Assembly (NCBI RefSeq): GCF_014192095.1
Contig: NZ_JACHXN010000027.1
Span: forward strand, 1-64,000
DNA length: 64,000 bases
DNA from: Phyllobacterium trifolii
GTDB lineage: Bacteria; Pseudomonadota; Alphaproteobacteria; Rhizobiales; Rhizobiaceae
Direction: 5' to 3'
Below are positions 26,687 to 35,003 of the stretch, piece by piece. The position numbers and the translations under genes are program-made. The notes beneath the pieces are model-generated. The model searched no databases and was not told where the DNA came from. It saw nothing but the letters and a program-made list of their open reading frames with translations. Within the stretch, counting starts at the first letter, position 1; every line of letters begins with the position of its first letter.

Positions 26687-26866
26687 ATGATAACAATAAC
26701 CAAAGACACATCATCATCAAATGAAACAAATGTATTGAAGATGGCACAAGTGGCCACTGTCAAGACCATCGTCAAGGCGACCAAGAAGCTAAGCGAGCCT
26801 TGCGACAAGCGCACGATTTCCCAGATTTTGCGGGAATCCAATGGTGGTTTCAGCTTCCGTCGCTGA
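26687..26866 (+). CDS. Possible 59-residue small protein
   Basis: In the otherwise gene-free 26439-26897 stretch this frame starts at ATG 26687 and ends at TGA 26866. It encodes a basic peptide: a Thr/Ser/Asn-rich start, then a Lys-rich helix (VATVKTIVKATKKLSEPC) and an Arg-rich tail (GGFSFRR). The Shine-Dalgarno match is weak (GAGG 11 bases upstream). The third-base pattern of the second half looks coding (GTC, AAG, GCG, ACC), whereas the opposite strand gives only a hydrophobic shadow frame. I do not know any family. It could be a relic. Confidence 0.3.
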   Translation: MITITKDTSSSNETNVLKMAQVATVKTIVKATKKLSEPCDKRTISQILRESNGGFSFRR

Positions 26867-26897
26867 AACCAAGTCGAATTCAGATCATAACATACTG

Positions 26898-28430
26898 TCA
26901 GAGCGGAATATTATCATGCTTCTTCCAAGGATTTTCGAGATCCTTGTTGCGTAACATGCGAAGCGCCCTTGAAATCCGCTTGCGGGTTGAATGGGGCATG
27001 ATGACTTCATCGACATAGCCCCGCTCTGCAGCGACAAATGGTGAAAGAAAACGATCCTCGTAGCGCTTTGTATGCGCTGCGATCTTTTCCGTGTCGCCAA
27101 TATCCTTGCGGTAGATGATTTCCACCGCCCCCTTGGCGCCCATTACCGCGATTTGAGCCGAGGGCCATGCATAATTGATATCGCCGCGCAAATGCTTTGA
27201 CGCCATGACGTCATAGGCGCCGCCATAAGCTTTGCGGGTGATCAGGGTGATCTTCGGCACGGTTGCCTCGGCATAGGCAAAGAGCAGCTTGGCGCCGTGC
27301 TTGATCAAGCCGCCATATTCCTGTGCTGTCCCCGGAAGAAAGCCTGGAACGTCGACAAAGGTCACGATCGGGATATTGAAACAATCGCAGAAGCGGACGA
27401 AGCGCGCTGCCTTGCGGGAGGCGTCACTGTCGAGAACGCCCGCAAGAACCATGGGTTGGTTGCCGACGATGCCGACAGTACTGCCTTCGATGCGGCCAAA
27501 CCCGACAACGATGTTTCTCGCAAAATTCTCCTGGATCTCGAAGAAATCGGCCTCATCGACGGTTTTACGGATCAGCTCCTTGATATCGTAGGGCTTGTTG
27601 GCATTGTCCGGCACCAGCCGATCCAATGAGTAGTCCATTTCGTCAATCGACTGATAGCACTCGACCGCGGGAATTTCGGCCGTATTGGACGACGGCAGGA
27701 AATCGATCAGCCGGCGCATCTGCAGGAGTGCGGCGACATCGTTGTCATAGGCACCATCGGCAATCGAGGATTTGGTCGTATGGATCGATGCGCCTCCGAG
27801 CTGCTCCGCCGTCACCGTTTCATTGGTTACAGTCTTCACGACGTCGGGGCCGGTGACGAACATATAGGACGTATCGCGCACCATGAAGATGAAGTCGGTC
27901 ATGGCAGGCGAGTAGACGTCGCCGCCAGCGCAAGGCCCCATGATGACGGAGATTTGCGGGATGACGCCGGAGGCGAGCACGTTGCGCTGGAAAATCTCCG
28001 CATAGCCGCCGAGAGCTGCCACGCCTTCCTGAATACGGGCACCGCCGGCGTCGTAGAGTCCTATGACCGGGGCACGATTGCGCAGCGCCATGTCCTGGAT
28101 TTTTTGAACCTTCTCCGCATGGGCTTCGGAAAGTGATCCGCCGAAAACCGTAAAATCCTTGGCGAAGACGAAGACCGTGCGACCATTGATGGTGCCCCAT
28201 CCGGTAACAACGCCATCGCCGGCGAACTTCGTATCTTCCATGCCGAAATCGGTCGAGCGGTGTTCGACGAACATGTCGAACTCCTCGAATGAACCTTCGT
28301 CGAGAAAAATGTCGATGCGCTCGCGTGCTGTAAGCTTGCCGCGCTTATGCTGCGCGTCAATCCGCACCTTCCCACCGCCTTCGCGCGCAATGTTCCTGCG
28401 GCGCTCAAGCTCGATTAGCACATCCTTCAT
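26898..28430 (-). CDS. pccB: Propionyl-CoA carboxylase beta subunit
   Basis: The carboxyltransferase subunit that moves CO2 from biotin to propionyl-CoA to give methylmalonyl-CoA. From ATG 28430 with AGAGGAGG upstream it has 510 residues, the normal size. Visible are [40 protein letters not shown], the acyl-CoA oxyanion Gly pair in [20 protein letters not shown] and [16 protein letters not shown], and the carboxybiotin site near [14 protein letters not shown]. The closeness to pccB of other bacteria is stronger than to accD5-like paralogues. pccA lies about 33 kb away. gloA precedes it on the same strand. Confidence 0.94.
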   Translation of the reverse strand: MKDVLIELERRRNIAREGGGKVRIDAQHKRGKLTARERIDIFLDEGSFEEFDMFVEHRSTDFGMEDTKFAGDGVVTGWGTINGRTVFVFAKDFTVFGGSLSEAHAEKVQKIQDMALRNRAPVIGLYDAGGARIQEGVAALGGYAEIFQRNVLASGVIPQISVIMGPCAGGDVYSPAMTDFIFMVRDTSYMFVTGPDVVKTVTNETVTAEQLGGASIHTTKSSIADGAYDNDVAALLQMRRLIDFLPSSNTAEIPAVECYQSIDEMDYSLDRLVPDNANKPYDIKELIRKTVDEADFFEIQENFARNIVVGFGRIEGSTVGIVGNQPMVLAGVLDSDASRKAARFVRFCDCFNIPIVTFVDVPGFLPGTAQEYGGLIKHGAKLLFAYAEATVPKITLITRKAYGGAYDVMASKHLRGDINYAWPSAQIAVMGAKGAVEIIYRKDIGDTEKIAAHTKRYEDRFLSPFVAAERGYVDEVIMPHSTRKRISRALRMLRNKDLENPWKKHDNIPL

Positions 28431-28492
28431 GGCGTCCTCCTCTTTTGTCGTTTGATAACAGGAGAGCGCAGCGCGGGGAAGGAATTTGTCTG

Positions 28493-28528
28493 GCGTACCC
28501 GAGCGCCGCAAGCGGTGCACGGGTACGC
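28493..28528. repeat. Perfect hairpin between gloA and pccB
   Basis: GCGTACCCG (28493-28501) pairs perfectly with CGGGTACGC (28520-28528), and the loop contains a further GCCGC/GCGGT partial stem. No T run follows on either strand, so it is not a standard intrinsic terminator. It may slow RNA decay or affect read-through into pccB on the minus strand. Confidence 0.5.
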
Positions 28529-28556
28529 GTCTAAGTTGTATTCGTGAGCTAAGGTT

Positions 28557-28997
28557 TTACCAGGTGCCGGTGTTCGGCATCGACAGCCAGGGCTCCTGTT
28601 GCGGTAGTGCCGGGCCCTTCTGGATAAGCTCGATCGAGATTCCATCCGGCGAGCGGATGAAGGCCATGTTGCCATCGCGCGGCGGCCGGTTGATCACGAC
28701 GCCTTTGTCCGCCAGGTTTTGGCAAGTCTCGTAGATATTGTCGACGACGTAGGCAAGGTGTCCGAAATTGCGCCCGCCGGTATATTCCTCCGGGTCCCAA
28801 TTATAGGTCAATTCGAGCTCAGGAGCCCGTTCCGCGGCCGATCTTGCCTTGTCTTCCGACGCCGCGAGAAAGATCAGGGTGAAGCGTCCCTTCTCATTTT
28901 CGGTGCGGCGAACCTCTTCCAAGCCAAATTTGTTGCAATAGAAGTCCAGGGACTCATCGATGTCCCGGACACGGACCATTGTGTGAAGATAGCGCAT
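28557..28997 (-). CDS. gloA: Lactoylglutathione lyase-type VOC protein
   Basis: A 146-residue glyoxalase I-type protein. It begins [20 protein letters not shown] with the metal-binding His5 and has [27 protein letters not shown] and [13 protein letters not shown] with the metal-binding Glu. That pattern is the one of GloA, which detoxifies methylglyoxal with glutathione. Placement before pccB raises the question of methylmalonyl-CoA epimerase, another VOC enzyme, but the TYNW and SIELIQ motifs fit GloA better. ATG 28997 fits the family start; an upstream ATG at 29048 adds unrelated residues. Confidence 0.85.
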   Translation of the reverse strand: MRYLHTMVRVRDIDESLDFYCNKFGLEEVRRTENEKGRFTLIFLAASEDKARSAAERAPELELTYNWDPEEYTGGRNFGHLAYVVDNIYETCQNLADKGVVINRPPRDGNMAFIRSPDGISIELIQKGPALPQQEPWLSMPNTGTW

Positions 28998-29143
28998 CTT
29001 TTGCCTTTGATTTCTTTCATGGGGTTGAAAGTCGGCGGCAACCGGCAATGTTGCACGGATTGAACGCCGTCCAGTTTTCGTAACACTTCCTGTTTAGCTC
29101 CACAAACTTGTGATGTAGCCGAGAGCAACATCGTTGAGGATAA

Positions 29144-29165
29144 ACACGCGTTTCGCGTGTGGTTT
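29144..29165 (+). terminator. Possible attenuator in cold-shock gene leader
   Basis: ACACGCG (29144-29150), TTT, CGCGTGT (29154-29160), then GGTTTT. It is a short perfect stem with a weak U tract, lying 100 bases before the start codon of the double cold-shock gene on the same strand. It may be a temperature- or antitermination-sensitive leader element; cold-shock leaders are often structured. The T run is short, so termination is not certain. Confidence 0.35.
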
Positions 29166-29265
29166 TCAACAAAACATGCAGATGATACTTGCTCTTCGGC
29201 GTTGGACAGGTGTTATTCTTCAAGCAGAGAATCAGTACCTCGCTGGAGAGGAGGGGCTTCGCTTC

Positions 29266-29847
29266 ATGTCTGACCGAACAGTATCAGCCCGGCCGTCCCT
29301 CGCCGACGAAGGCATAAGCGACAGTTTGGACCTTATCGAAGTTTCGGGCGCAATAAAATGGTTTGACGTGGCCAAGGGATACGGGTTTATCGTTCCCGAC
29401 AATTCTGATCTACCTGACATCCTTCTCCATGTTACCTGCCTGCGCCGGGACGGCTTCCAGACGGCTCTGGAAGGAGCCCGTGTCGTTTGCGAAGTCAAGC
29501 AGGGCGAACGCGGCATGCAATGCTTCCGCGTCAAATCCATGGACAACGCGACCGCTGTTCATCCGACCGAAATGCCACCCGTCCGCACGCACGTGACGGT
29601 AACACCCTCGAGCGGGCTTGAGCGTGTCCTGGTCAAGTGGTTCAACCGTACGAAGGGCTTCGGCTTCCTGACCCGCGGCGAGGGGACCGAGGATATTTTC
29701 ATTCACATGGAAACGCTTCGGCATTTCGGTTTGACCGAATTGCGTCCAGGTCAGGTTGTCTTGATCCGCTTCGGCCACGGCGAGAAGGGCCTGATGGCCT
29801 CGGAAATTCATCCCGACATTGGTACCCAGCTGCCGTCTTCCCACTAG
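29266..29847 (+). CDS. Double cold-shock domain protein
   Basis: A 193-residue RNA/DNA-binding protein with two cold-shock domains: the first at about 25-90 (GAIKWFDVAKGYGFIVPD with the RNP1 KGYGFI and RNP2-like DILLHV), the second at about 120-185 (VLVKWFNRTKGFGFLTRGEG with KGFGFL and DIFIHM). Both sets of aromatic contacts are present. The linker (90-120) is polar. This two-domain form is typical of alphaproteobacteria (like Caulobacter CspC/CspD) and acts in stationary phase or cold. ATG 29266 with GAGGAGGGG upstream is preferred to the long in-frame extension from 29134. Confidence 0.92.
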   Translation: MSDRTVSARPSLADEGISDSLDLIEVSGAIKWFDVAKGYGFIVPDNSDLPDILLHVTCLRRDGFQTALEGARVVCEVKQGERGMQCFRVKSMDNATAVHPTEMPPVRTHVTVTPSSGLERVLVKWFNRTKGFGFLTRGEGTEDIFIHMETLRHFGLTELRPGQVVLIRFGHGEKGLMASEIHPDIGTQLPSSH

Positions 29848-29850
29848 GGT

Positions 29851-29976
29851 ATGTTGATATTCAGGCCATGACAGTCTGCAAACGGCACTTTTCTGTGCTT
29901 CCGGTGCTCACGTACTTCAAGTACGCTCCGCTCGAAAATCGCCGTTTCGCCTCGTCACGATCGCGAATCTCAACGC
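29851..29976. repeat. Palindromic intergenic repeat, copy 2
   Basis: Closely matches copy 1 at 6883 over its whole length, e.g. TGTTGATATTCA, TGCAAACGGCA, GGTGCTCACGTACT and CAAGTACGCTCCGCTC, although 10 bases of the second arm are lost. It starts just after the stop codon of the cold-shock gene and ends at the Shine-Dalgarno sequence of the DUF192 gene, filling the whole intergenic space, so it is transcribed in both directions if there is read-through. Confidence 0.8.
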
Positions 29977-29991
29977 ACCCTGGAGCAATTG

Positions 29992-30477
29992 ATGTATCGC
30001 CTGAAATCAGTTTTCGCCGTCGTTGTTTTTCTGCTGTTTTCAGCAATTCCTGCTCTGGCGCTCGATCAGACGCCGATGCATCTGCCCATCGACCACACGG
30101 CCCTGACGATCAATAGTGCCAAGGGCGACATTCCGTTCCAGGTAGAAATTGCCGATACCGACGAAGAGCGCGAGCGCGGTTTGATGTTCCGCACTGATCT
30201 GAAAGACAACAGCGCCATGCTGTTTGTTTTCGACGACGCCCGTCTTGTAACCATGTGGATGGAGAACACGCCCTCCGCGCTAGACATGCTCTTTCTGGAC
30301 GATAATGGCCGTATTTCCGCTATTCGCGAAAATGCGGTGCCATTTTCCCGCTCAATCATTTCGTCTGGCGGTCCGGTGCGTCTCGTTGTCGAGGTCAAAG
30401 CCGGCACCGCGAAGCGTCTCGGCTTGACAATTGGCGACAAGGTGCGGCATCCCGCTATCGAGGCGATTGCGCACTAA
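29992..30477 (+). CDS. DUF192 domain protein, exported
   Basis: A 161-residue protein with a signal peptide (residues 1-22, ending PALAL) and a DUF192 domain: FQVEIADTDEERERGLMFRT, SAMLFVFDDARLVTMWMENT, SALDMLFLDDNGRISAIREN and VRLVVEVKAGTAKRLGLTIG. The family is a small beta-barrel of unknown function, common in archaea and proteobacteria. ATG 29992 has GGAG eight bases upstream, right at the end of the palindromic repeat. It is 11 bases ahead of an alpha/beta hydrolase gene and so in one operon with it. Confidence 0.9.
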   Translation: MYRLKSVFAVVVFLLFSAIPALALDQTPMHLPIDHTALTINSAKGDIPFQVEIADTDEERERGLMFRTDLKDNSAMLFVFDDARLVTMWMENTPSALDMLFLDDNGRISAIRENAVPFSRSIISSGGPVRLVVEVKAGTAKRLGLTIGDKVRHPAIEAIAH

Positions 30478-30488
30478 CGGATCCAACC

Positions 30489-31244
30489 ATGCAGTTTTTC
30501 GACAATGACGGATTGAAGCTTGCTTATCTGGATGAGGGCGAGGGCGAGCCAATCCTGCTCATCCATGGCTTTGCTTCGTCCTCGCTTTACAACTGGGTCC
30601 AACCCGGCTGGATGCAAAAACTGACGTCTGCCGGGTACCGCGCCATCGCAATTGACAATCGCGGTCATGGCCAATCGGACAAGCCGCACGACAAGGCCGT
30701 CTATACGCCGACGCTCATGGCGGGCGACGCAGCCGCGCTGCTTGATCATCTCGGCATTCCGACGGCGCATGTCATAGGTTATTCCATGGGCGCGCGCATC
30801 GGTGCGTTCCTGGCGCTCGAACATCCCGCTCGCGTGCATGATCTTGTTTTTGGCGGTCTCGGCATTGGCATGGTCGAAGGTGCCGGAGACTGGTCGCCTA
30901 TCGCTGAAGCGCTTATGTCCGCCGATCCGGAGGCGATTACGCATCCGCGCGGAAAAATGTTCCGGATGTTTGCCGACAAGACCAAGAGCGACAAAATCGC
31001 GTTGGCTGCCTGCGTTATCACCTCCAAGGAAGAAATCAGCGCAGAAAACATGGCCCGGATTACTCAGCCAACGCTCGTCGCTGTCGGCACCAAAGACGAT
31101 ATTGGCGGAAACCCGCAGGATCTTGCGGCGCTAATGCCCCATGGTGAGGCGATCGATATTCCTGGCCGGGACCATATGCTCGCGGTCGGCGACAAGGTGT
31201 TCAAGCAGGCCGTTCTGGATTTCCTCAAACGCCACAGCATTTAA
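30489..31244 (+). CDS. Alpha/beta fold hydrolase
   Basis: A 251-residue hydrolase. It contains ILLIHGFASSSLYNWVQPGW for the oxyanion hole, IAIDNRGHGQSDKPHD, the nucleophile elbow GYSMG (Ser between Tyr and Met) and a C-terminal catalytic His in IPGRDHMLAVGDKV. It is similar to the esterase/hydrolase group often found next to DUF192 genes in Rhizobiales. The substrate is unknown. It is the second gene of the DUF192 operon. Confidence 0.88.
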   Translation: MQFFDNDGLKLAYLDEGEGEPILLIHGFASSSLYNWVQPGWMQKLTSAGYRAIAIDNRGHGQSDKPHDKAVYTPTLMAGDAAALLDHLGIPTAHVIGYSMGARIGAFLALEHPARVHDLVFGGLGIGMVEGAGDWSPIAEALMSADPEAITHPRGKMFRMFADKTKSDKIALAACVITSKEEISAENMARITQPTLVAVGTKDDIGGNPQDLAALMPHGEAIDIPGRDHMLAVGDKVFKQAVLDFLKRHSI

Positions 31245-31454
31245 CGAAGCGCGAGCTTCCGGACGTTCGTTCCTTGCAGGACAAGGCCGCATAAGCTAAG
31301 GCAATCTTGGAATGGCGGGCCTGACATCAGCCAAATCAATCGCAAGTTCAAAATTTCTTGCGCAATCGATCTGGAAATCAACGTGTCAAGCAACCAATTT
31401 TGCCTTATGCTCGTTGTTTGAGAAATATTATTGGCCGAATGCCTGGAGTAGGAA

Positions 31455-32279
31455 ATGTCCGCAAGCAGTCCGATAAAGATGACCGGATCGGTCAAGCAGA
31501 TGGATCCGATCTGGCTCGCAATCCGCGCCGAAGCCGACGAGGCTATCCGTAACGAACCGCTTTTGGCGACGTTCCTCTATACGACAATTCTCAACCATCA
31601 ATCGCTTGAAGAAGCGGTCATTCATCGCATTTCGCAGCGGCTTGACCACCCCGATGTGGAATCGGAATTGCTGCGTCAGACTTTTACGGCGATGGTCGAG
31701 GCAACACCGTCCTGGTCGCAGATCCTGCGTGTCGATATCCAGGCCGTCTATGATCGTGACCCGGCCTGCGACCGTTTCATCGAACCCGTGCTTTATTTCA
31801 AGGGTTTCCAGGCAATCCAGACTCATCGGCTTGCCCATTGGCTATGGAAGGAAGGGCGGAGAGATTTTGCGCTCTACCTGCAAAGCCGTTCCTCCTCGGT
31901 TTTCCAGACCGATATCCACCCGCAGGTTCCCATGGGACAGGGAGTTTTCTTCGATCACGCCACCGGCATTGTCGTCGGTATGACCGCGGTCATCGAAGAC
32001 AACGTCTCGATCCTTCAGGGCGTCACGCTTGGTGGTACGGGCAAGGAAACCGGCGACCGGCATCCAAAGATCCGTCATGGCGTTCTTATCGGCGCCGGCG
32101 CCAATATTCTCGGTAACATTGAGATTGGCCACTGCTCGAAAGTTGCCTCAGGCTCGGTTGTGCTAAAACCTGTTCCGCATAATGTCACGGTTGCCGGCGT
32201 TCCTGCTCGTATTGTGGGTGAAACAGGCTGCGCCGAGCCCTCGCGCGCCATGGACCAGTTGGTCACAAATTTCGATTGA
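31455..32279 (+). CDS. cysE: Serine O-acetyltransferase
   Basis: CysE makes O-acetylserine from serine and acetyl-CoA, the first step of cysteine synthesis, and is normally inhibited by cysteine. The 274 residues comprise an N-terminal helical domain (DPIWLAIRAEADEAIRNEPL) and a left-handed beta-helix of hexapeptide repeats with the signature DIHPQVPMGQGVFFDHATGI, then GKETGDRHPKIRHGVLIGAG. The active-site His-Asp region (FFDHATG) is complete. GGAGTAGG precedes ATG 31455. DUF3126 follows 110 bases on, an arrangement conserved in Rhizobiales. Confidence 0.96.
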   Translation: MSASSPIKMTGSVKQMDPIWLAIRAEADEAIRNEPLLATFLYTTILNHQSLEEAVIHRISQRLDHPDVESELLRQTFTAMVEATPSWSQILRVDIQAVYDRDPACDRFIEPVLYFKGFQAIQTHRLAHWLWKEGRRDFALYLQSRSSSVFQTDIHPQVPMGQGVFFDHATGIVVGMTAVIEDNVSILQGVTLGGTGKETGDRHPKIRHGVLIGAGANILGNIEIGHCSKVASGSVVLKPVPHNVTVAGVPARIVGETGCAEPSRAMDQLVTNFD

Positions 32280-32389
32280 AACTGAAGCTTCACGGCCCTC
32301 CACGTTTGGACGCGATTTCAATCAAGCCTTTACAGGAATGAGTTTGGCGTGCCAAAAGCGCGTCAAATTCATACGACAGGAGAAATTCC

Positions 32390-32596
32390 GTGAAACCCGA
32401 AGAACTGAAGAAACTCGACAGCTATTTCAAGCGGACATTCAGAAATACGGAACTCACTGTAAAGGCTCGTCCACGCAAGGATGATTCCGCCGAACTCTAT
32501 CTCGGCGACGAGTTTCTTGGTTTGATCTACAAGGATGAGGACGAGGGTGAACTCTCCTACAATTTCTCGATGGCGATCCTCGAGATGGATCTCTAA
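32390..32596 (+). CDS. DUF3126 family protein
   Basis: A 68-residue protein of the small family DUF3126, nearly restricted to alphaproteobacteria. GTG 32390 follows AGGAG. The sequence KLDSYFKRTFRNTELTVKAR, RKDDSAELYLGDEFLGLIYK and FSMAILEMDL is typical. No function is known; the constant position beside cysE suggests a link to it. It converges with the next gene with a gap of three bases, leaving no room for a terminator. Confidence 0.93.
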   Translation: MKPEELKKLDSYFKRTFRNTELTVKARPRKDDSAELYLGDEFLGLIYKDEDEGELSYNFSMAILEMDL

Positions 32597-32599
32597 GTC

Positions 32600-33346
32600 T
32601 CATGATCGAGTGACGCTCGCGTCCTTTTGCCCTTTGAGATGGGTTTCGGCAAATGTTCGTATTTGCTGATCGAGCTTTTGCCAGTCTCCAAGCATTTCCC
32701 TTGGAAAGCGGTAGGTTAGCTGCAAATCCTCACCAAGAAATATATCCCGCTGGCACGATGCAAGGTTGCTTTTCGTGGTTTCCTTGTCAAGACAGCGGGC
32801 AACGAACGGCGTGTGTCCTGCCTGTTCCGTCGAAACCATCAGCTCCTCATTTACAAAGCCGCTGTCGGCTCGAAACTTCTGTATCGTTAATCCAGCTGGA
32901 CCCTTCGAGCCGGGACCCTCGGTCAACGTGCTATAGATCGGACCGTATCGCCCGGACATATCCTGCGAGGTAGCGCGCGGCTCGAAGGTCAGGAATAGCA
33001 GCCGCTTTTCCGGCCCCGCACCATTGAAATCCGACAGGAACGCCGGCTGGTAACCCAGCATGTCCGGCCAATGCAGATATAGATCGACGCGTTCGGCATC
33101 TCCGTTTCGTCGCTGCCTGTCGAAGCGGATCGTGTTTGCCGGAAGCTCAAGCACATTGTTGCCAATGACGATCTCCCGAGGCGTTGTGTCTTCCGTATGA
33201 CCGCCAAGCGAGATCGTGTGGCCGAGATAGTGACCGGCGATAGCCAAAAACAGCGATAGGAGCGCCAGCGTTGCGATGGGATAAAAGACGCGTCGCAGGA
33301 ATGCCCTGCCGAAAACCGGTTCAATTCGTTGTGCTTGATACTGCAT
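32600..33346 (-). CDS. Conserved hypothetical membrane-anchored protein
   Basis: A protein of 248 residues from ATG 33346, with one membrane helix near the N-terminus (about residues 20-45, LALLSLFLAIAGHYLGHTI) and a large extracytoplasmic domain. That domain has PREIVIGNNVLELPANTIRF, VDLYLHWPDMLGYQ and YRFPREMLGDWQKLDQQIRT. The pattern is conserved in rhizobia but I know no function. A TTG at 33379 would add 11 residues without a Shine-Dalgarno site. It is convergent with DUF3126 and divergent from the carbonic anhydrase gene. Confidence 0.78.
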   Translation of the reverse strand: MQYQAQRIEPVFGRAFLRRVFYPIATLALLSLFLAIAGHYLGHTISLGGHTEDTTPREIVIGNNVLELPANTIRFDRQRRNGDAERVDLYLHWPDMLGYQPAFLSDFNGAGPEKRLLFLTFEPRATSQDMSGRYGPIYSTLTEGPGSKGPAGLTIQKFRADSGFVNEELMVSTEQAGHTPFVARCLDKETTKSNLASCQRDIFLGEDLQLTYRFPREMLGDWQKLDQQIRTFAETHLKGQKDASVTRS

Positions 33347-33482
33347 GACTTTCGGACCAACCGTGTTGAGTGCACTCAACTTAACGCGACATGTGCTGAT
33401 TTATGGTTAATCGAAAGTGAAGGTGGCCTCGCCAAGCCTCCCGCCCTTCGCTAAGCTCGCCATGCGAATCCAAGGAGAAATT

Positions 33483-34010
33483 ATGCCGATTTTCATACTT
33501 GACGGGCACTCACCGGAATTTGAGCATCGGACGTCAAATTGGATAGCGCCGGACGCTACCATTGTCGGCAAGGTATTCCTGGGTGAAAACGCCAATATCT
33601 GGTTTGGCGTAGTACTGCGCGGCGACAACGAGTTGATTCGCATCGGTCGCGACACCAACGTTCAGGAACATACCGCCATGCACACGGATATGGGCTATCC
33701 GCTGACAGTTGGCGAAGGCTGCACGATTGGACATCGCGCCATGCTGCATGGCTGCACCATTGGCGATAATTCGCTGGTCGGCATTGGCGCTATCGTCCTG
33801 AATGGTGCAAGAATCGGCAAGAATTCCTTTGTTGGCGCGGGCGCACTCGTTACCGAGCGCAAGGAGTTTCCGGACAATTCATTGATCGTCGGTTCACCGG
33901 CGCGAGTCATTCGGACGCTGGACGATGCAGCGATCGAGGGCCTCAGGCTTTCGGCGGCTCATTATGTCGAGAATGGCAGACGCTTCATGCGGGGCCTGGA
34001 GATAGACTGA
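33483..34010 (+). CDS. Gamma-class carbonic anhydrase family protein
   Basis: A 175-residue left-handed beta-helix protein of the YrdA/gamma-carbonic anhydrase family, which hydrates CO2 or binds metal. The start is ATG 33483 with AAGGAG upstream, giving the usual MPIFILDG. Hexapeptide repeats run from about 20 to 140. The three metal-binding His are in [14 protein letters not shown] and [12 protein letters not shown]. It lacks an acidic proton-shuttle loop like that of the Methanosarcina enzyme, so activity is uncertain. A terminator separates it from the convergent BTLCP gene. Confidence 0.92.
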   Translation: MPIFILDGHSPEFEHRTSNWIAPDATIVGKVFLGENANIWFGVVLRGDNELIRIGRDTNVQEHTAMHTDMGYPLTVGEGCTIGHRAMLHGCTIGDNSLVGIGAIVLNGARIGKNSFVGAGALVTERKEFPDNSLIVGSPARVIRTLDDAAIEGLRLSAAHYVENGRRFMRGLEID

Positions 34011-34013
34011 CAG

Positions 34014-34044
34014 CAAAAAAACCGGCCCGATACGGGCCGATTTT
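34014..34044 (-). terminator. Intrinsic terminator between convergent genes
   Basis: Perfect stem CGGCCCG (34023-34029), ATA, CGGGCCG (34033-34039). Seven A at 34014-34021 give a strong T tract on the minus strand, 20 bases beyond the BTLCP stop; in the plus direction ATTTTGGG gives a weaker tract for the carbonic anhydrase gene. Confidence 0.85.
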
Positions 34045-34058
34045 GGGTATCGAAGTCC

Positions 34059-34655
34059 CTATTTGATACTGCCGACCAGGAGCTGGCGGTCGTCATTGAT
34101 CGAGACCCATGCGCCGGTATTGTTCGCCGCTTGACGCTTCAAATAGTCGTAGTTGGTTTCGTTCCACGGCTTTATGCGCAGTTCAAGGTTGTCGAGAATA
34201 TAGTCGCCTCGATCCGTGCGGACGGTGAGAACCGCATGGCCTTCGCCATTCATTTGACGAACGACAGTAATCAGGAGATCACTGATCGGCACGCCGCTCT
34301 CGTTCAGTAGTTTCCGCTTCAGAAGCACGTAGTCTTCGCAATCGCCGACGGTCGTCGGATATGACCAGACTTCCGCCTTGCCCCAGATGTCCATATCTGT
34401 CGCGGGTTGGACCTGTGCGTTCACCTGACTGTTGATTTGAACCATGAGGTTCCAGATCTTCGGTGTTAAGTGTGCAGGGCTGTCATCGCTGCTCTTTATA
34501 TTGCATTCGTTTCTATAGGACTGGCAAAATTCGTAATGTCCGATCGGCTGAGACGTACGCCCGCCTGTCTTCATGAATGCCATGTTTGAATCGGCTTGTG
34601 CGGTCATGCACATCAAAAAGAACGCCGCTCCAAGCAAGATTGTATTTTTTATCAT
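34059..34655 (-). CDS. Transglutaminase-like cysteine peptidase (BTLCP)
   Basis: A 198-residue bacterial transglutaminase-like cysteine proteinase with a signal peptide (residues 1-20, ending TAQA). The catalytic triad is visible: Cys in VGDCEDYVLLKRKLL, His in GEGHAVLTVRTD and Asp in YILDNLELRI. In other bacteria (LapG, Pseudomonas) such enzymes cleave surface adhesins to release biofilm cells in response to cyclic-di-GMP, but rhizobial members like this are usually orphans, with no LapD nearby. ATG 34655 is chosen because it starts the signal peptide. The upstream region is strikingly A+T-rich. Confidence 0.9.
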   Translation of the reverse strand: MIKNTILLGAAFFLMCMTAQADSNMAFMKTGGRTSQPIGHYEFCQSYRNECNIKSSDDSPAHLTPKIWNLMVQINSQVNAQVQPATDMDIWGKAEVWSYPTTVGDCEDYVLLKRKLLNESGVPISDLLITVVRQMNGEGHAVLTVRTDRGDYILDNLELRIKPWNETNYDYLKRQAANNTGAWVSINDDRQLLVGSIK

Positions 34656-34733
34656 TTCCCGTCGTCTCCCCGGTTGAGGCGACAATGGCAGAGAGAGTTT
34701 GACCGAGCGGAAATGTCGATGAGTAAATATGAA

Positions 34734-34900
34734 TCAAGTTAGTAGCAAAAAATAAACTAATTAGACTATAACTAAGTATTAATATATATTACTATTTTAT
34801 TTAAATGCGATATATATTGTATTCAATGAAGTTTAATACGATTAAGCATTCATTTATTCGAATATTGATTGCTTTACGATGGTTTAATGCCTGATCGCTG
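34734..34900. other. A+T-rich gene-free stretch upstream of the BTLCP gene
   Basis: The 348-base gap 34656-35003 has no gene. Its middle is extremely A+T-rich (runs such as ATTAATATATATTACTATTT at 34776-34795) in a G+C-rich genome. Such tracts attract nucleoid or Ros/MucR-type silencers in Rhizobiales and may hold the promoter of the BTLCP gene on the minus strand. No defined operator could be named. Confidence 0.45.
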
Positions 34901-35003
34901 ATAAGCGATACCTTGCCGAAATTCGGCGGCAATTTTGTCAAAAAAATATCCGAGATGTAAAGCGCCCGCATAAAAATCAACGAAAACGGGCTCAAAATTT
35001 ACG

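Noticed and set aside
26578-26841. Hydrophobic 87-codon minus-strand frame
   Set aside because: It is antisense to the small Lys-rich frame; the apparent membrane helix arises from reading Lys/Asp codons backwards. No start signal.
28557-28997. VOC gene next to pccB as methylmalonyl-CoA epimerase
   Set aside because: The neighbourhood is suggestive, but LELTYNW and SIELIQ motifs match glyoxalase I rather than the epimerase.
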